Shown here: piece after piece, positions 39,787 through 48,340 of the stretch
Layout: every line of letters starts with the position of its first letter
Numbering within the stretch: the first letter of the stretch is position 1
From: Clostridiales bacterium
GTDB taxonomy: Bacteria > Bacillota > Clostridia > Oscillospirales > Oscillospiraceae
Assembly (NCBI GenBank): GCA_022782265.1
Contig: JALFOM010000032.1
Span: 1-56,633 of the forward strand
Direction: 5' to 3'
DNA length: 56,633 nucleotides
Translations under genes and position numbers: made by a program
Notes under the pieces: model-generated
What the model saw: only the letters and a program-made list of their open reading frames with translations
Databases searched by the model: none
What the model was told of the DNA's origin: nothing

Positions 39787-40659
39787 TCATTCAAACAGCC
39801 GCTTCAGATTCAGTGCGGCGGCTTTCAGCTCGTTTTTGGTGTAGGAATTGTTCTCGTCGCTGAGTACGGCGGCCACCGCGTCCCGGGAGCTGAGCCCATC
39901 GCGCACCATGGCGTCCACCAGCAGGGCCTCCGCGCTGACGGCGTGTTCCTTTTTGTTGAAAACATATTCCTCTGCCACTTCCACGATCACGGCGTACTCG
40001 CCCTTGTCGTAATTCCCCTTGGCCAGAAGCTGCTCCTTTACCTCCGCAGGGGTCCCGCGGAAGGCCATCTCATGCAGCTTGGTCATGTCGTTGCACAGAC
40101 ACATGCGCACCTGAGCCTGCTGGTCGATAAAGAAATCCACCAGCTCCATAATGCGCTTGGGGCTTTCGTAAAAGGCGAAGGTGCGGGTATCGCCCCGGCG
40201 GAGCTTCTCCAGCAGCTTGCGCCGGTCCGCGTTCTCCCGGGGGAAAAAGCCGTAAAACAAAAAGCTGGACAGGTCAAAGCCCGAGATGGACAAAGCGTTC
40301 ACCGCCGCGCAGCAGCCGGGGACGCCGGTCACCGGGATGCCCGCCTCCACCGCCGCCCGGATCAGCTCGTTGCCCGGGTCAGAGATGCAGGGGGTGCCCG
40401 CGTCGGTGATTACCGCCACGCTCTTGCCCGAGAGCATCTCGTTGATAAAATATTTCGCCTTACCGTACTCGTTGAACTTGTGGTTGGAGACCAGGCGGTT
40501 TCGGATCTCCAGTTTATTGAGCAGCACCATGGAGCGGCGGGTATCCTCCGCCGCGATGATGTCCACTGTGCTCAATATCTCCCGGCCCCGGGGCGACATG
40601 TCCCGGGAGTTGCCGATGGGGGTGGCGACAATGTAGAGTTTTCCGGTGCTGTTGTCCAT
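39787..40659 (-). CDS. rsmI: 16S rRNA (cytidine1402-2'-O)-methyltransferase
   Basis: 290 residues, the usual size. GKLYIVATPIGNSRDMSPRGREIL starts the tetrapyrrole-methylase-type SAM fold; ISDPGNELIRAAVEAGIPVTGVPG and FYESPKRIMELV are the RsmI signatures. It methylates C1402 in the ribosomal decoding site, usually with RsmH. The last ~60 residues (EALLVDAMVRDGLSSRDAVAAVL) are the normal C-terminal helical domain. GGAAGGAT precedes the ATG. Confidence 0.95.
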   Translation of the reverse strand: MDNSTGKLYIVATPIGNSRDMSPRGREILSTVDIIAAEDTRRSMVLLNKLEIRNRLVSNHKFNEYGKAKYFINEMLSGKSVAVITDAGTPCISDPGNELIRAAVEAGIPVTGVPGCCAAVNALSISGFDLSSFLFYGFFPRENADRRKLLEKLRRGDTRTFAFYESPKRIMELVDFFIDQQAQVRMCLCNDMTKLHEMAFRGTPAEVKEQLLAKGNYDKGEYAVIVEVAEEYVFNKKEHAVSAEALLVDAMVRDGLSSRDAVAAVLSDENNSYTKNELKAAALNLKRLFE

Positions 40660-40695
40660 TTTACAATGATCCTTCCGTTGAATTTAAGGAGCGAT

Positions 40696-41508
40696 TTATG
40701 CGGCGATTTTCAGCTGCTGCTCCATCAGGGCACGGGAGTAGTCCGCCAGCTCGTTGGTGCTCATGGCCTTTACCCGCTCGGCAGGGATGACCTCCAAAAT
40801 GTCCAGATACACGTCCACATGCCCGAACAGATGGGGGCGCTTCACATTCTCGCTGCCCCGGACGCAGGCCACCACCAAAGGCGCGCCGGCCCGCTGGGCA
40901 ATTTTGAAGGACCCGGCGTGGAAGGGCAGCATCTCTCCCGTGCGGCTGCGTGTGCCCTCCGGGTAAATGCCCATGTTGCAGACGCCTTTTTTCAGATACT
41001 CTGCCGCCTGGAGGATGGTTTTCAGGGCCTCCCGGTTATTCTCCCGGTCGATGGCCAGAAAGCCCGCGTTCTTGGCGATCACGCCGGCCACAGGGATCTT
41101 CAGGTTGGAGGGCTTGGAGATAAAGGAGATGTTCTGCTTTTTCATGGCCCCCATGACCACCAGCGGGTCAAACATGGACTTGTGGTTGCAGACAAACAGA
41201 TATTTCTGATCCTGGGGCAGCTTTTCCAGGCCGCTGATGTGGGCCCGGACGCCGGCGTAAAAACAGAACAGGTCCCCCACACCCGCGCAGCAGGCCCTTG
41301 CCAGGTTGTTCTGCTTTTCAATGACCCGGTCGCGAAAGAGCAGGCGGATCAGGCACAGGCCCAGCACATAGACCAGGTGGGTGACCAGCAAAGCGATCAC
41401 ATAGGCCGGGATCAGCTGCCAGAGCTGGGACAGGGCAGTCACGCCCCCCAGAGCGGCCCACAGCGCCGTCAGCGCCAGAGCGGACAGGTACAGAAACCAC
41501 ATCAGCAT
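40696..41508 (-). CDS. Lysophospholipid acyltransferase (PlsC/1-acyl-glycerol-3-phosphate type)
   Basis: 270 residues from the ATG at 41508, ten bases after AGGAG; an upstream in-frame ATG at 41541 has no ribosome site. Two hydrophobic segments at the N-terminus anchor it. Catalytic block NHKSMFDP (HX4D) and the substrate block PEGTRSRTG are intact. It would acylate lysophosphatidate to phosphatidate. It may share transcription with rsmI, which follows in 36 bp. Confidence 0.9.
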   Translation of the reverse strand: MLMWFLYLSALALTALWAALGGVTALSQLWQLIPAYVIALLVTHLVYVLGLCLIRLLFRDRVIEKQNNLARACCAGVGDLFCFYAGVRAHISGLEKLPQDQKYLFVCNHKSMFDPLVVMGAMKKQNISFISKPSNLKIPVAGVIAKNAGFLAIDRENNREALKTILQAAEYLKKGVCNMGIYPEGTRSRTGEMLPFHAGSFKIAQRAGAPLVVACVRGSENVKRPHLFGHVDVYLDILEVIPAERVKAMSTNELADYSRALMEQQLKIAA

Positions 41509-41734
41509 TGCATAACATCTCCTGTAAAATTTCGTGTTCATTCATTTTACCACGCTTTTACATGAGAACAAGGGTTATTTTTGTTTTTTGATGGAAAGTT
41601 TACATTTACCGGGAGGCGCCCCGATGCCCAACTTCTTGTTGACTTTTTGCCGGTTAAAGCTTACAGTGATAGGACAATATGAAAATGAAAAAATTCCGCG
41701 CCTGCGGCCTGATACTCTCTTGCCATATTGATTT

Positions 41735-43480
41735 ATGCCTATGAAAACCACCTATTTTTTCCCTGCCATTACCGCCCTGCTGATTGTCCTGTTCTATCTG
41801 GGCCTGCCCGATCTGAAGAGAATACCGCTGCCCCACAGCCCGGACAGGCGTCCGGACCGCCGGGACGCTCTGCTCGTCACCCTTCTGACCCTGACCTATG
41901 CCGCCGTGGCCTTTGGGAACCTGGGCGACACCCAGGCCCCCCAGACCGTGCGCAGTCTGGACGGGGAGAGCGCTGTTATCGACCTGGGCGGGGAAGAGAG
42001 CGTCTCCCGTGTGCAGTTTTACACCGGCATCGGCCAGGGCAGCTATACCTTTGCATTTTCCCCGGACGGGGAGATCTGGCTTCCTGCAGCCAGCTTTGAG
42101 CAGGGCCACGCCGCCCTGCTGAAATGGCAGGAGCTGGACCTGTCCTCAGCCCCGCAGACCCCTGTCCGCTATCTCCGCATCAGCGGCAATGGCCCGGCGG
42201 AGCTGGGGGAGGTGGCGGTGTACGGTGAAGATGGCCGGATGCTGCCCATCCTGTCTGACTGCCCGGAGCTCTGCGACGAGCAGGAGCTTGTCCCGGTAGA
42301 GGGCACCTACCTCAACTCCAGCTATTTTGACGAGATTTACCACGCCCGCACGGCCTGGGAGCATCTGCGGAATATCTACCCCTACGAGGTGTCCCACCCG
42401 CCGCTGGGCAAGCTGATTTTGTCCGTCGGCATCGCCCTTTTCGGCATGACGCCCTTTGGCTGGCGCTTTATGGGGACGCTGTTCGGGGTGCTGATGCTGC
42501 CGCTGATGTATGCCTTTGCCAAAAAGCTCTACGGCGGACGGCTGATTCCCGGCTGCTGCGCGGTGATCTTCGCGGCGGACTTCATGCACTTTACCCAGAC
42601 CCGCATTGCCACCATTGACACCTACGCGGTGTTCTTCATCCTGCTGATGTATCTCTTTATGTGGCTCTTCGTCAGCACGGACAGATGGCGGTATCTGGCC
42701 CTGTCGGGGCTGTTTTTCGCTCTGGGCGCGGCCAGCAAATGGACCTGCCTCTACGCCGGCGCGGGGCTGGGCCTTATCTGGCTGATCTACTGGATAAGGA
42801 AATGCCGTTCGGGCGATGGGGGAGCGTTCTTCAAAAACATCCTGTTCTGCCTTTTGTTTTTCGTTTTGGTCCCCGGGATCATCTACTATCTGTCCTACTA
42901 CCCCTACGCTTTGGCAGAGGGCATCACCTCCCCCTTTGACAGAGGCTATGCCCAAATCGTTCTGGAAAACCAGAAGTTCATGTTCACCTATCACTCCGGC
43001 GTGACGGCGGAGCACCCCTATTCCTCCCGCTGGTATCAGTGGATTCTGGATATCCGGCCCATTTTGTACTACCTGAAGTATTACCCGGACGGGACCCGCT
43101 CCAGCTTTGGCGCCTGGGTCAACCCGGTGCTGTGCTGGGCGGGGCTGCTGGCCCTGTTTGTACTGGCCTATATGGCTCTGGCCCGGCGGGATAAAAAGGC
43201 GGGCTTTCTGCTCATCGGCTACCTGGCCCAGCTTTTGCCCTGGGTCTTTATCACCCGAATCACCTTTGAATATCACTATTTCCCCAGCTCGGTGTTTCTG
43301 ATTCTGGCACTGGGCTATGTGTTCAGCCTGATGGGCCGGCGGGAACGCTGGCGGATATTGGGCCTGACCGGGCTTTGCGCGGCGCTGTTCCTGCTGTTTT
43401 ACCCGGCGCTCAGCGGACTGCGGGTGGACAATTCCACAGCCTCCGCCCTGCTGCAGTGGCTGCCCACATGGCCGTTTTAA
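41735..43480 (+). CDS. PMT-family glycosyltransferase (dolichyl/polyprenyl-phosphate-mannose type) with discoidin-like insert
   Basis: 581 residues, about ten membrane segments. After the first segments, residues ~70-172 (GESAVIDLGGEESVSRVQFYTG, FAFSPDGEIW, RYLRISGNGPAELGEVAVYG) read as an F5/8-type (discoidin) beta sandwich facing outside. The GT-C core follows: YFDEIYHARTAWEHL with the Asp-Glu catalytic pair (199-200), VSHPPLGKL and FMHFTQTRIATIDTYAVFF. PMT proteins move mannose or another sugar from a polyprenyl carrier to protein or cell-wall polymer. A weak promoter TTGACT-N17-TACAGT lies at 41639-41667. Confidence 0.85.
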   Translation: MPMKTTYFFPAITALLIVLFYLGLPDLKRIPLPHSPDRRPDRRDALLVTLLTLTYAAVAFGNLGDTQAPQTVRSLDGESAVIDLGGEESVSRVQFYTGIGQGSYTFAFSPDGEIWLPAASFEQGHAALLKWQELDLSSAPQTPVRYLRISGNGPAELGEVAVYGEDGRMLPILSDCPELCDEQELVPVEGTYLNSSYFDEIYHARTAWEHLRNIYPYEVSHPPLGKLILSVGIALFGMTPFGWRFMGTLFGVLMLPLMYAFAKKLYGGRLIPGCCAVIFAADFMHFTQTRIATIDTYAVFFILLMYLFMWLFVSTDRWRYLALSGLFFALGAASKWTCLYAGAGLGLIWLIYWIRKCRSGDGGAFFKNILFCLLFFVLVPGIIYYLSYYPYALAEGITSPFDRGYAQIVLENQKFMFTYHSGVTAEHPYSSRWYQWILDIRPILYYLKYYPDGTRSSFGAWVNPVLCWAGLLALFVLAYMALARRDKKAGFLLIGYLAQLLPWVFITRITFEYHYFPSSVFLILALGYVFSLMGRRERWRILGLTGLCAALFLLFYPALSGLRVDNSTASALLQWLPTWPF

Positions 43481-43531
43481 GCGCGGGTTCCGCTGAAAAA
43501 AGCATTTTTGGATTGAATTCACAAAAAAGAC

Positions 43532-43560
43532 TTCAAATCCCCGGACTGCTATGCTATAAT
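43532..43560 (+). promoter_or_regulatory. Promoter of hpf
   Basis: TTCAAA (43532-43537), 17 bp, TATAAT (43555-43560) with TG before the -10 (extended form). No raiA-type RNA fits in the ~17-nt leader. Confidence 0.8.
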
Positions 43561-43583
43561 ATAACCAGAAAGGAGTTGGCGAA

Positions 43584-44132
43584 ATGAAGTTCACTTTCAC
43601 TGAGAAAAAGATGGGTTCCTCCGATTCCCTGCGCGCCTATGCGGAGAAAAAGATCGGCAAGCTGGACCGCCTGTTTAAAACGGAGGCGGAGGCCACCGTG
43701 ACCTTCAGCATGGAACGGGGCCGGTATCTGGCGGAGATCACCATCCATAACAACGGCCTGTACTACCGTGCAAGCGAGCTGACCAACGACATGTACGCGT
43801 CGGTGGATTCCGGCGTGGCCGCCATCGAGCGGCAGATCCGCCGCAACAAGACCCGCCTGGAGAAGCGGCTGCGGGAGGGCGCTTTTGAGCGTGACATCGC
43901 CCCCGACTATGCCCCTGCCTCTGCGGAAGAGGAGGGGGATGAGGAGTTCAAAATTGTCCGCCGCAAGCAGTTCCCCATCAAGCCCATGTCAGTGGAGGAG
44001 GCCATCATGCAGATGAACCTTCTGGACCATGAGTTCTTCGTGTTCCGCAACATGGAGGATGAGGAGGCCATATCGGTGGTGTACCGCCGCAAACAGGGCG
44101 GCTACGGCCTGATCTCCGACAGCCAGGACTGA
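43584..44132 (+). CDS. hpf: Long-form ribosome hibernation promoting factor
   Basis: 182 residues. The N-terminal ~95 residues (KFTFTEKKMGSSDSLRAYAEKKIGKLDRLFK, YASVDSGVAAIERQIRRNKTRLEKR) are the ribosome-binding HPF fold. The C-terminal ~55 (RRKQFPIKPMSVEEAIMQMNLLDHEFFVFRNMEDEEAISVVYRRKQGGYGLI) is the dimerisation domain that makes 100S ribosome pairs in stationary phase. A strong promoter and AGGAG precede it. Confidence 0.96.
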   Translation: MKFTFTEKKMGSSDSLRAYAEKKIGKLDRLFKTEAEATVTFSMERGRYLAEITIHNNGLYYRASELTNDMYASVDSGVAAIERQIRRNKTRLEKRLREGAFERDIAPDYAPASAEEEGDEEFKIVRRKQFPIKPMSVEEAIMQMNLLDHEFFVFRNMEDEEAISVVYRRKQGGYGLISDSQD

Positions 44133-44142
44133 AAAATAGAAT

Positions 44143-44170
44143 CAGGGGCGGCCCGATGAGGCCGCCCCTG
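44143..44170. repeat. REP-like palindrome after hpf
   Basis: CAGGGGCGGCC-CGATGA-GGCCGCCCCTG, 11-bp perfect arms with the same GGGGCGGCC core as the REP units in RAYT and near feoB. May double as terminator. Confidence 0.7.
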
Positions 44171-44298
44171 CCATAAGCTCCGGTGCTCTATCCGACAATA
44201 TCTGATAAAATCCAAATAATGCTTGCAAAATTTGAGGTAATGTAATAACATATACTCGATATAGGCAAAACATGCGAAACTGACAGGAGGGAGAAAGC

Positions 44299-44541
44299 AT
44301 GAAATGTCCGCGCTGCGGAGCAGAGATGACCCCTGACAACCACCGCAAGTACACACTGAATATGTGCTATGAGTGTGGCTATATGGAGGGCCTGATCGAC
44401 AACCCCATCAAGAACCGGGACAACAACTTCAAGCGGCTGAAGACCATGAACTTCAACGAGACGGTTGCGCTGCTGCATAATGGCCTGGGGATTGACAAGG
44501 CTAAGCTTGTGGATTGGCTGTACCAGGACGCAAAGAACTGA
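44299..44541 (+). CDS. Small zinc-ribbon protein
   Basis: 80 residues. MKCPRCGAEMTPDNHRKYTLNMCYECGY has two CxxC pairs that form a zinc ribbon at the N-terminus, followed by a helical part (FNETVALLHNGLGIDKAKLVDWLYQ). The layout suggests a nucleic-acid or protein adaptor. AGGAGGG precedes the start. It has its own terminator. Function unknown. Confidence 0.75.
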   Translation: MKCPRCGAEMTPDNHRKYTLNMCYECGYMEGLIDNPIKNRDNNFKRLKTMNFNETVALLHNGLGIDKAKLVDWLYQDAKN

Positions 44542-44544
44542 CAA

Positions 44545-44566
44545 AACGCCCTTCCGGGCGTTTTTT
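44545..44566 (+). terminator. Terminator after the zinc-ribbon gene
   Basis: AACGCCC-TTCC-GGGCGTT followed by TTTT. Confidence 0.88.
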
Positions 44567-44591
44567 ATTTTTTTCAGGAAAGGATCGGAAG

Positions 44592-45326
44592 ATGGAAAAC
44601 GTTGCACTGATCACAGGCTCCTCCCGGGGCATCGGCGCGGCCACAGCTGCGCTGCTGGCCCAGAACGGCTGGGCCGTCTGCATCAACTATCTCGAACAGC
44701 GGGAAAAAGCGGAGAGCCTGACAGCCGCGCTGAATGCTCTGGGCTTTCAGGCCATCGCCCATCAGGCGGATGTGTCTGACCGGGCGGCGGTAAACGCCAT
44801 GGTACAGCGCGTTGAGGAGGAGCTTGGCCCGGTGGGCCTGCTGGTGAATAACGCGGGCGTGGCCCGTCAGCAGCAGTTTCAGGATATCGAGCCGGAATAC
44901 TGGCAGCATATCTTCTCCGTGAATCTGGGGGGCTGCTTCAACTGCACCCAGGCGGTGCTGCCCAACATGCTCCATGAACATGAAGGCTGCATTGTAAATA
45001 TCAGCTCCATCTGGGGCACCCACGGCGCCTCCTGTGAGACGGCCTATTCCGCCACCAAGCACGCCATCATCGGCCTGACCCGCTCCCTGGCGGCGGAGCT
45101 TGCTCCCAGCAATATCCGGGTCAACTGCATCACCCCCGGCGTCATCGACACGGACATGGTGCAGGTTTTAGGGCAGGAGACGCTGGACAGCCTTGCCCGG
45201 GATGTGATCCCCATGGGCCGCCTGGGCCGCCCGGAGGAGATCGCCCGCGCGGTGCTGTATCTGGCCCGGGACGCCAGCTACACCACCGGACAGATTCTCT
45301 CCTGCGACGGAGGATTCTTTATTTAG
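44592..45326 (+). CDS. SDR oxidoreductase, FabG-like
   Basis: 244 residues from the ATG at 44592; upstream in-frame codons lie before the terminator and are rejected. TGSSRGIG binds NADPH, NNAG follows, and ISSIWGTHGASCETAYSATKHA carries Ser, Tyr and Lys. Similar to 3-oxoacyl-ACP reductases but alone, with no fab gene near, so the substrate could be another ketone. The TAG stop is formed at the very edge of the MITE-like element that follows. Confidence 0.85.
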   Translation: MENVALITGSSRGIGAATAALLAQNGWAVCINYLEQREKAESLTAALNALGFQAIAHQADVSDRAAVNAMVQRVEEELGPVGLLVNNAGVARQQQFQDIEPEYWQHIFSVNLGGCFNCTQAVLPNMLHEHEGCIVNISSIWGTHGASCETAYSATKHAIIGLTRSLAAELAPSNIRVNCITPGVIDTDMVQVLGQETLDSLARDVIPMGRLGRPEEIARAVLYLARDASYTTGQILSCDGGFFI

Positions 45327-45440
45327 GTAATAAGTAATAGTGAATAGTGAATAGGTGAGGTGTCGCCCGCGGCGACAGATTTTAATCCGGCCGCTTTGCG
45401 GCCACCTTACTTCTTCACTCTTCACTTTTACTTTTTACCT
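45325..45440. mobile_element. 116-bp MITE-like element with heptad terminal repeats
   Basis: Terminal inverted repeats of ~38 bp (45325-45362 and 45403-45440, 32 of 38 match). Each end is built of 7-bp steps (AATAAGT, AATAGTG, AATAGTG on the left), and four of the six mismatches recur every 7 bp. The interior has TGTCGCC-CGC-GGCGACA and GGCCGC-TTT-GCGGCC. No coding capacity. A fragment resembling one end (TTATTCACTCTTCAC) lies at 49199-49213. Confidence 0.65.
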
Positions 45441-45447
45441 GAAAATA

Positions 45448-45486
45448 CACCCCGTACTGCGGGCTTTTGCCCTGGAGTACGGGGTG
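45448..45486. terminator. Terminator of the carbonic anhydrase operon
   Basis: 10-bp stem CACCCCGTAC / GTACGGGGTG with an inner GGGC-TTTT-GCCC. Confidence 0.75.
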
Positions 45487-45493
45487 CTTCTGT

Positions 45494-45964
45494 TTATTTA
45501 AATTGTTCTGCCAGCTTGATGTAATACTCCGCGTTGCCCTGGATATACGCCCGCTCCTTTTTGGTCAGCCTGCGTACAATTTTGGCGGGATTGCCCAGCA
45601 GCATGGATCCCTCCGGCGCTACGGTCTTGCCGGTCACCACGGCTCCGCCGCCCACCAGGCAGTATGGCCCGATTCTGGCCCCGGAGAGTATCACCGCGCC
45701 CATGCCGATCAGACTGTAATCGCCCACGGTGCAGCCGTGGACCACCGCGCCGTGGCCGATGGTGCAGAATTTGCCGATGGTGGTCTTGTCGTGGAGCACA
45801 CAGTTGTCCTGAATGTTGCTGCCCTGCCCCACCCGGATGGGGCCGTTGTCGCCCCGCAGAACAGCGCCGTACCAGACATTTACGTCCTTTTCCAGCGTCA
45901 CATCGCCGCAGATCACCACGCCGGGGGCAAGCAGCGCCCCCTCGGTTACAGGTTTGTCCATCAC
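45494..45964 (-). CDS. Gamma carbonic anhydrase family protein
   Basis: 156 residues of left-handed beta helix: hexapeptide steps V-R-V-G-Q-G, then DNCVLHDKTTIGKFCTIGHGAVVHGC with the three His that bind metal in each trimer interface, and the closing GNPAKIVRRLTKKERAYI. Members of this family include true carbonic anhydrases and uncharacterised CaiE/YrdA-like proteins; activity is not certain. It lies 11 bp after the pyrimidine phosphorylase stop, in one operon with it. Confidence 0.88.
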   Translation of the reverse strand: MMDKPVTEGALLAPGVVICGDVTLEKDVNVWYGAVLRGDNGPIRVGQGSNIQDNCVLHDKTTIGKFCTIGHGAVVHGCTVGDYSLIGMGAVILSGARIGPYCLVGGGAVVTGKTVAPEGSMLLGNPAKIVRRLTKKERAYIQGNAEYYIKLAEQFK

Positions 45965-45975
45965 TTTATCTCTCT

Positions 45976-47280
45976 TTACCGGACAATGCCTTTGATGAAC
46001 AGGGGACGGTCCACGGCCTCGTCGCTGAGGGTGTAGCAGCCGCGGAGCAGATGCATAGCCTCCCGGCCTTTGGCAGCGTCGTTGGCGTGGATGGTAGCCA
46101 GACTCTCCCCGGCGTGGACAAAATCGCCCACCTTTTTGTGCAGCACCGCGCCCACGGCAAGGTCGATCTGGCTGTCCTTGGTGGCGCGTCCGCCGCCCAG
46201 GTGCATGGACACCAGCCCCACCTGTTCGGCCTGAATGCGGGAGACGAAGCCGCTCTTCTCGCAGGGAACCTCCAGCTTCAGCCTGGCCTCGGGCAGCAGG
46301 GAAGTGTCGTACACAGCCCGGCTGTCGCCGTGCTGGGCGGAGACCAGGTCGGCAAGCTTTTTCAGGGCGCTGCCGTTGTCGATGGCGGTTTGCAGCATCT
46401 CCCTTGCCTCCCGGTCATCGGCGGCAAGGCCCGCCTCGGTGAGAATACAGGAACCCAGGGCCAGGCACAGCGCCAGAAGATCGCCCTTGGTCTCGCCCTT
46501 CAGGACGGAGATGGCCTCCTTGACCTCCAGAGCGTTGCCCACGGCGCAGCCCAAAGGCTGATCCATGTCGGTGATGACGGCGGCGCAGCGCTTGCCCGCC
46601 AGGCGGCCCACTCTTGTCAGGCCCCGGGACAGCTCATGGGCCTGCTCGGAAGTCTTCATAAAGGCGCCGCTTCCGCACTTCACGTCCAGCACGATGACGT
46701 CGGCCCCTGCGGCCAGCTTTTTGGACATAATGGAGCTGACGATCAGGGGAATGGAGGGGACGGTTCCGGTCACATCCCGGAGAGCGTAGAGCTTTTTGTC
46801 GGCAGGCACCAGATCGGCGGTCTGTCCGGCGATGGCGATGCCGTAACGGTTGACGTTTGCGTAAAATTCTTCCTCAGAAATGCCGGTGACAAAGCCGGGG
46901 AAGCTCTCCAGCTTGTCGATGGTGCCGCCGGTGTGCCCAAGACCCCGGCCGGACATCTTGGCAATTTTCACGCCGCAGGCGGCCACCATGGGGCAGAGAA
47001 TCAGACTGGTTTTGTCGCCCACGCCGCCGGTGGAGTGCTTGTCGGCCTTGATGCCGCTGATCGGGTGCAGATCCAGGGTCTCGCCGGAGTGGACCATGGC
47101 CATAGTCATGTCCAGCGTCTCCCGGTCGTTCATGCCTTGCAGCACGATAGCCATGCACATGGCGGACATCTGGTAGTCCGGGATCAGGCCGTGGGTATAA
47201 TTTTTTATCATGTAATTGATCTCTTCAGTGGACAGCTCTCCGCCGTCCCGCTTTTTCGCGATCAGATCGGTCATCAGCAT
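45976..47280 (-). CDS. pdp: Pyrimidine-nucleoside phosphorylase (thymidine phosphorylase family)
   Basis: 434 residues. The family signature KMSGRGLGHTGGTIDKLESFPGF is intact, with IKADKHSTGGVGDKTSLIL around the phosphate. The length and this form match Firmicute Pdp, which takes uridine, thymidine and deoxyuridine; E. coli DeoA is narrower. It splits the nucleoside with phosphate to base and ribose/deoxyribose-1-phosphate. GAGGAT precedes the start. Confidence 0.95.
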   Translation of the reverse strand: MLMTDLIAKKRDGGELSTEEINYMIKNYTHGLIPDYQMSAMCMAIVLQGMNDRETLDMTMAMVHSGETLDLHPISGIKADKHSTGGVGDKTSLILCPMVAACGVKIAKMSGRGLGHTGGTIDKLESFPGFVTGISEEEFYANVNRYGIAIAGQTADLVPADKKLYALRDVTGTVPSIPLIVSSIMSKKLAAGADVIVLDVKCGSGAFMKTSEQAHELSRGLTRVGRLAGKRCAAVITDMDQPLGCAVGNALEVKEAISVLKGETKGDLLALCLALGSCILTEAGLAADDREAREMLQTAIDNGSALKKLADLVSAQHGDSRAVYDTSLLPEARLKLEVPCEKSGFVSRIQAEQVGLVSMHLGGGRATKDSQIDLAVGAVLHKKVGDFVHAGESLATIHANDAAKGREAMHLLRGCYTLSDEAVDRPLFIKGIVR

Positions 47281-47334
47281 AGAAACATCATCCTCTTTTT
47301 CTCTGTCATTTTGGAAGATTCTATTATACTCTAT

Positions 47335-47814
47335 TTACCGCCTGAAAACAAGATATTCCTTGCCGTTGATGACGCGAATACGGGATAAAACCCATCTTTT
47401 TTCCCGCAGGGCAGCCGGCAGGGCGATAAGCCCCTCATTGGGGCAGAGCAGGACCCCGTTTTGCTGTGCGTACCAGACCCTGTCTCCCCCGGCTGTTTTT
47501 GCCTTTCCGGCGTCCTGCGGAGGCGGCTCCTGGGGCTGACTACGCTTTTCCCCGGCGGCACTTTCGTCCCCGGCATATTCAATATTCTCCGGCCAGCCGC
47601 GCATATCGTTTCTGGTCATTCGCCTGGACAAAAAAAGCTCTCCGCCTCGGGGCAGCAGCCGCCCCAGGGGGGCGCATTTATCCCCGCCGTATACCCGCAG
47701 AAACACCGGCTCCGTGCCGCAGGCTTTCGCGGTGAATGTGGTATACAGCCCCTGCCGCTGCTCCCACAGCCGCCCGGCCTTTTTTCCCTTTATGTATATT
47801 GGATATTCTGCCAT
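47335..47814 (-). CDS. Hypothetical protein
   Basis: 159 residues, unrecognised. It is built as two similar-looking beta-rich parts (YPIYIKGKKAGRLWEQRQGLYTTFTA, VFLRVYGGDKCAPLGRLLPRGGELFLSRR) separated by a Pro/Gln-rich linker (KRSQPQEPPPQDAGKAKT). No signal peptide. The ribosome site GGGGAGA is six bases before the ATG and lies in the arm of a 12-bp hairpin, so translation may be controlled by its folding. It is downstream of mazF. Confidence 0.7.
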   Translation of the reverse strand: MAEYPIYIKGKKAGRLWEQRQGLYTTFTAKACGTEPVFLRVYGGDKCAPLGRLLPRGGELFLSRRMTRNDMRGWPENIEYAGDESAAGEKRSQPQEPPPQDAGKAKTAGGDRVWYAQQNGVLLCPNEGLIALPAALREKRWVLSRIRVINGKEYLVFRR

Positions 47815-47820
47815 AGATAA

Positions 47821-47851
47821 TCTCCCCTGTTCAGAATATGAACAGGGGAGA
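47821..47851. promoter_or_regulatory. Hairpin sequestering the ribosome site of the gene at 47335-47814
   Basis: TCTCCCCTGTTC / GAACAGGGGAGA, perfect 12-bp arms. On the minus strand the distal arm contains GGGGAGA, the only SD for the next gene; no T-run, so it is not an obvious terminator. Confidence 0.55.
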
Positions 47852-47863
47852 GAAAATATTCAC

Positions 47864-48214
47864 TTAACCGTTAAGCCCGAAGCTGACGGCCAGGGCGTTG
47901 TCCACGGCGCTCATGGTGCTCTCGTCCAGACGGCCCATGCGCTCACGGAGCCGGGATTTATCCAGCGTGCGGATCTGCTCCAGCAGGATAACGCTGTCCC
48001 GGTTCAGGCCTACACTGCGGCCGGACAGCTCAATGTGCGTGGGGAGCTTCGCCTTGCCGGTCTGACTGGTGATGGCGGCGGCGATGACGGTGGGGCTGTG
48101 GCGGTTGCCGGTGTCGTTCTGGACGATCAGCACCGGGCGCATACCGCCCTGTTCGCTGCCGACCACAGGGCTGAGATCGGCGTAATAGATGTCTCCCCGT
48201 TTGACCATGCTCAT
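47864..48214 (-). CDS. mazF: MazF/PemK-type endoribonuclease toxin
   Basis: 116 residues from the ATG at 48214 (GGAG upstream). [31 protein letters not shown] is the MazF core with the conserved Arg, and PTHIELS, then [13 protein letters not shown] complete it. It resembles the EndoA/NdoA toxin of Firmicutes, which cuts mRNA at short motifs. The usual antitoxin upstream is absent: 48248-48356 has no ORF, only a hairpin. Either the antitoxin is elsewhere or the protein is repurposed. Confidence 0.9.
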   Translation of the reverse strand: MSMVKRGDIYYADLSPVVGSEQGGMRPVLIVQNDTGNRHSPTVIAAAITSQTGKAKLPTHIELSGRSVGLNRDSVILLEQIRTLDKSRLRERMGRLDESTMSAVDNALAVSFGLNG

Positions 48215-48305
48215 GTTTCTCACTCCGGTAAAAAAGTAGTTGCCCAATACATACTATGTAAGAGCAACATCATTTTCCCCAGAGCGGGACGAAATTATAC
48301 ACGAC

Positions 48306-48340
48306 TCCCATCGAAGCCCAGCGAAGTGGGCTCGATGGGA
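48306..48340. repeat. Hairpin upstream of mazF
   Basis: TCCCATCGA-A-GCCCA / TGGGC-TCGATGGGA, 14-bp arms with one bulge. Probably ends the SGNH-like gene transcript. Confidence 0.6.

Noticed and set aside
44514-44591. Longer start for the FabG-like gene
   Set aside because: The extension runs back through the terminator and into the zinc-ribbon gene.
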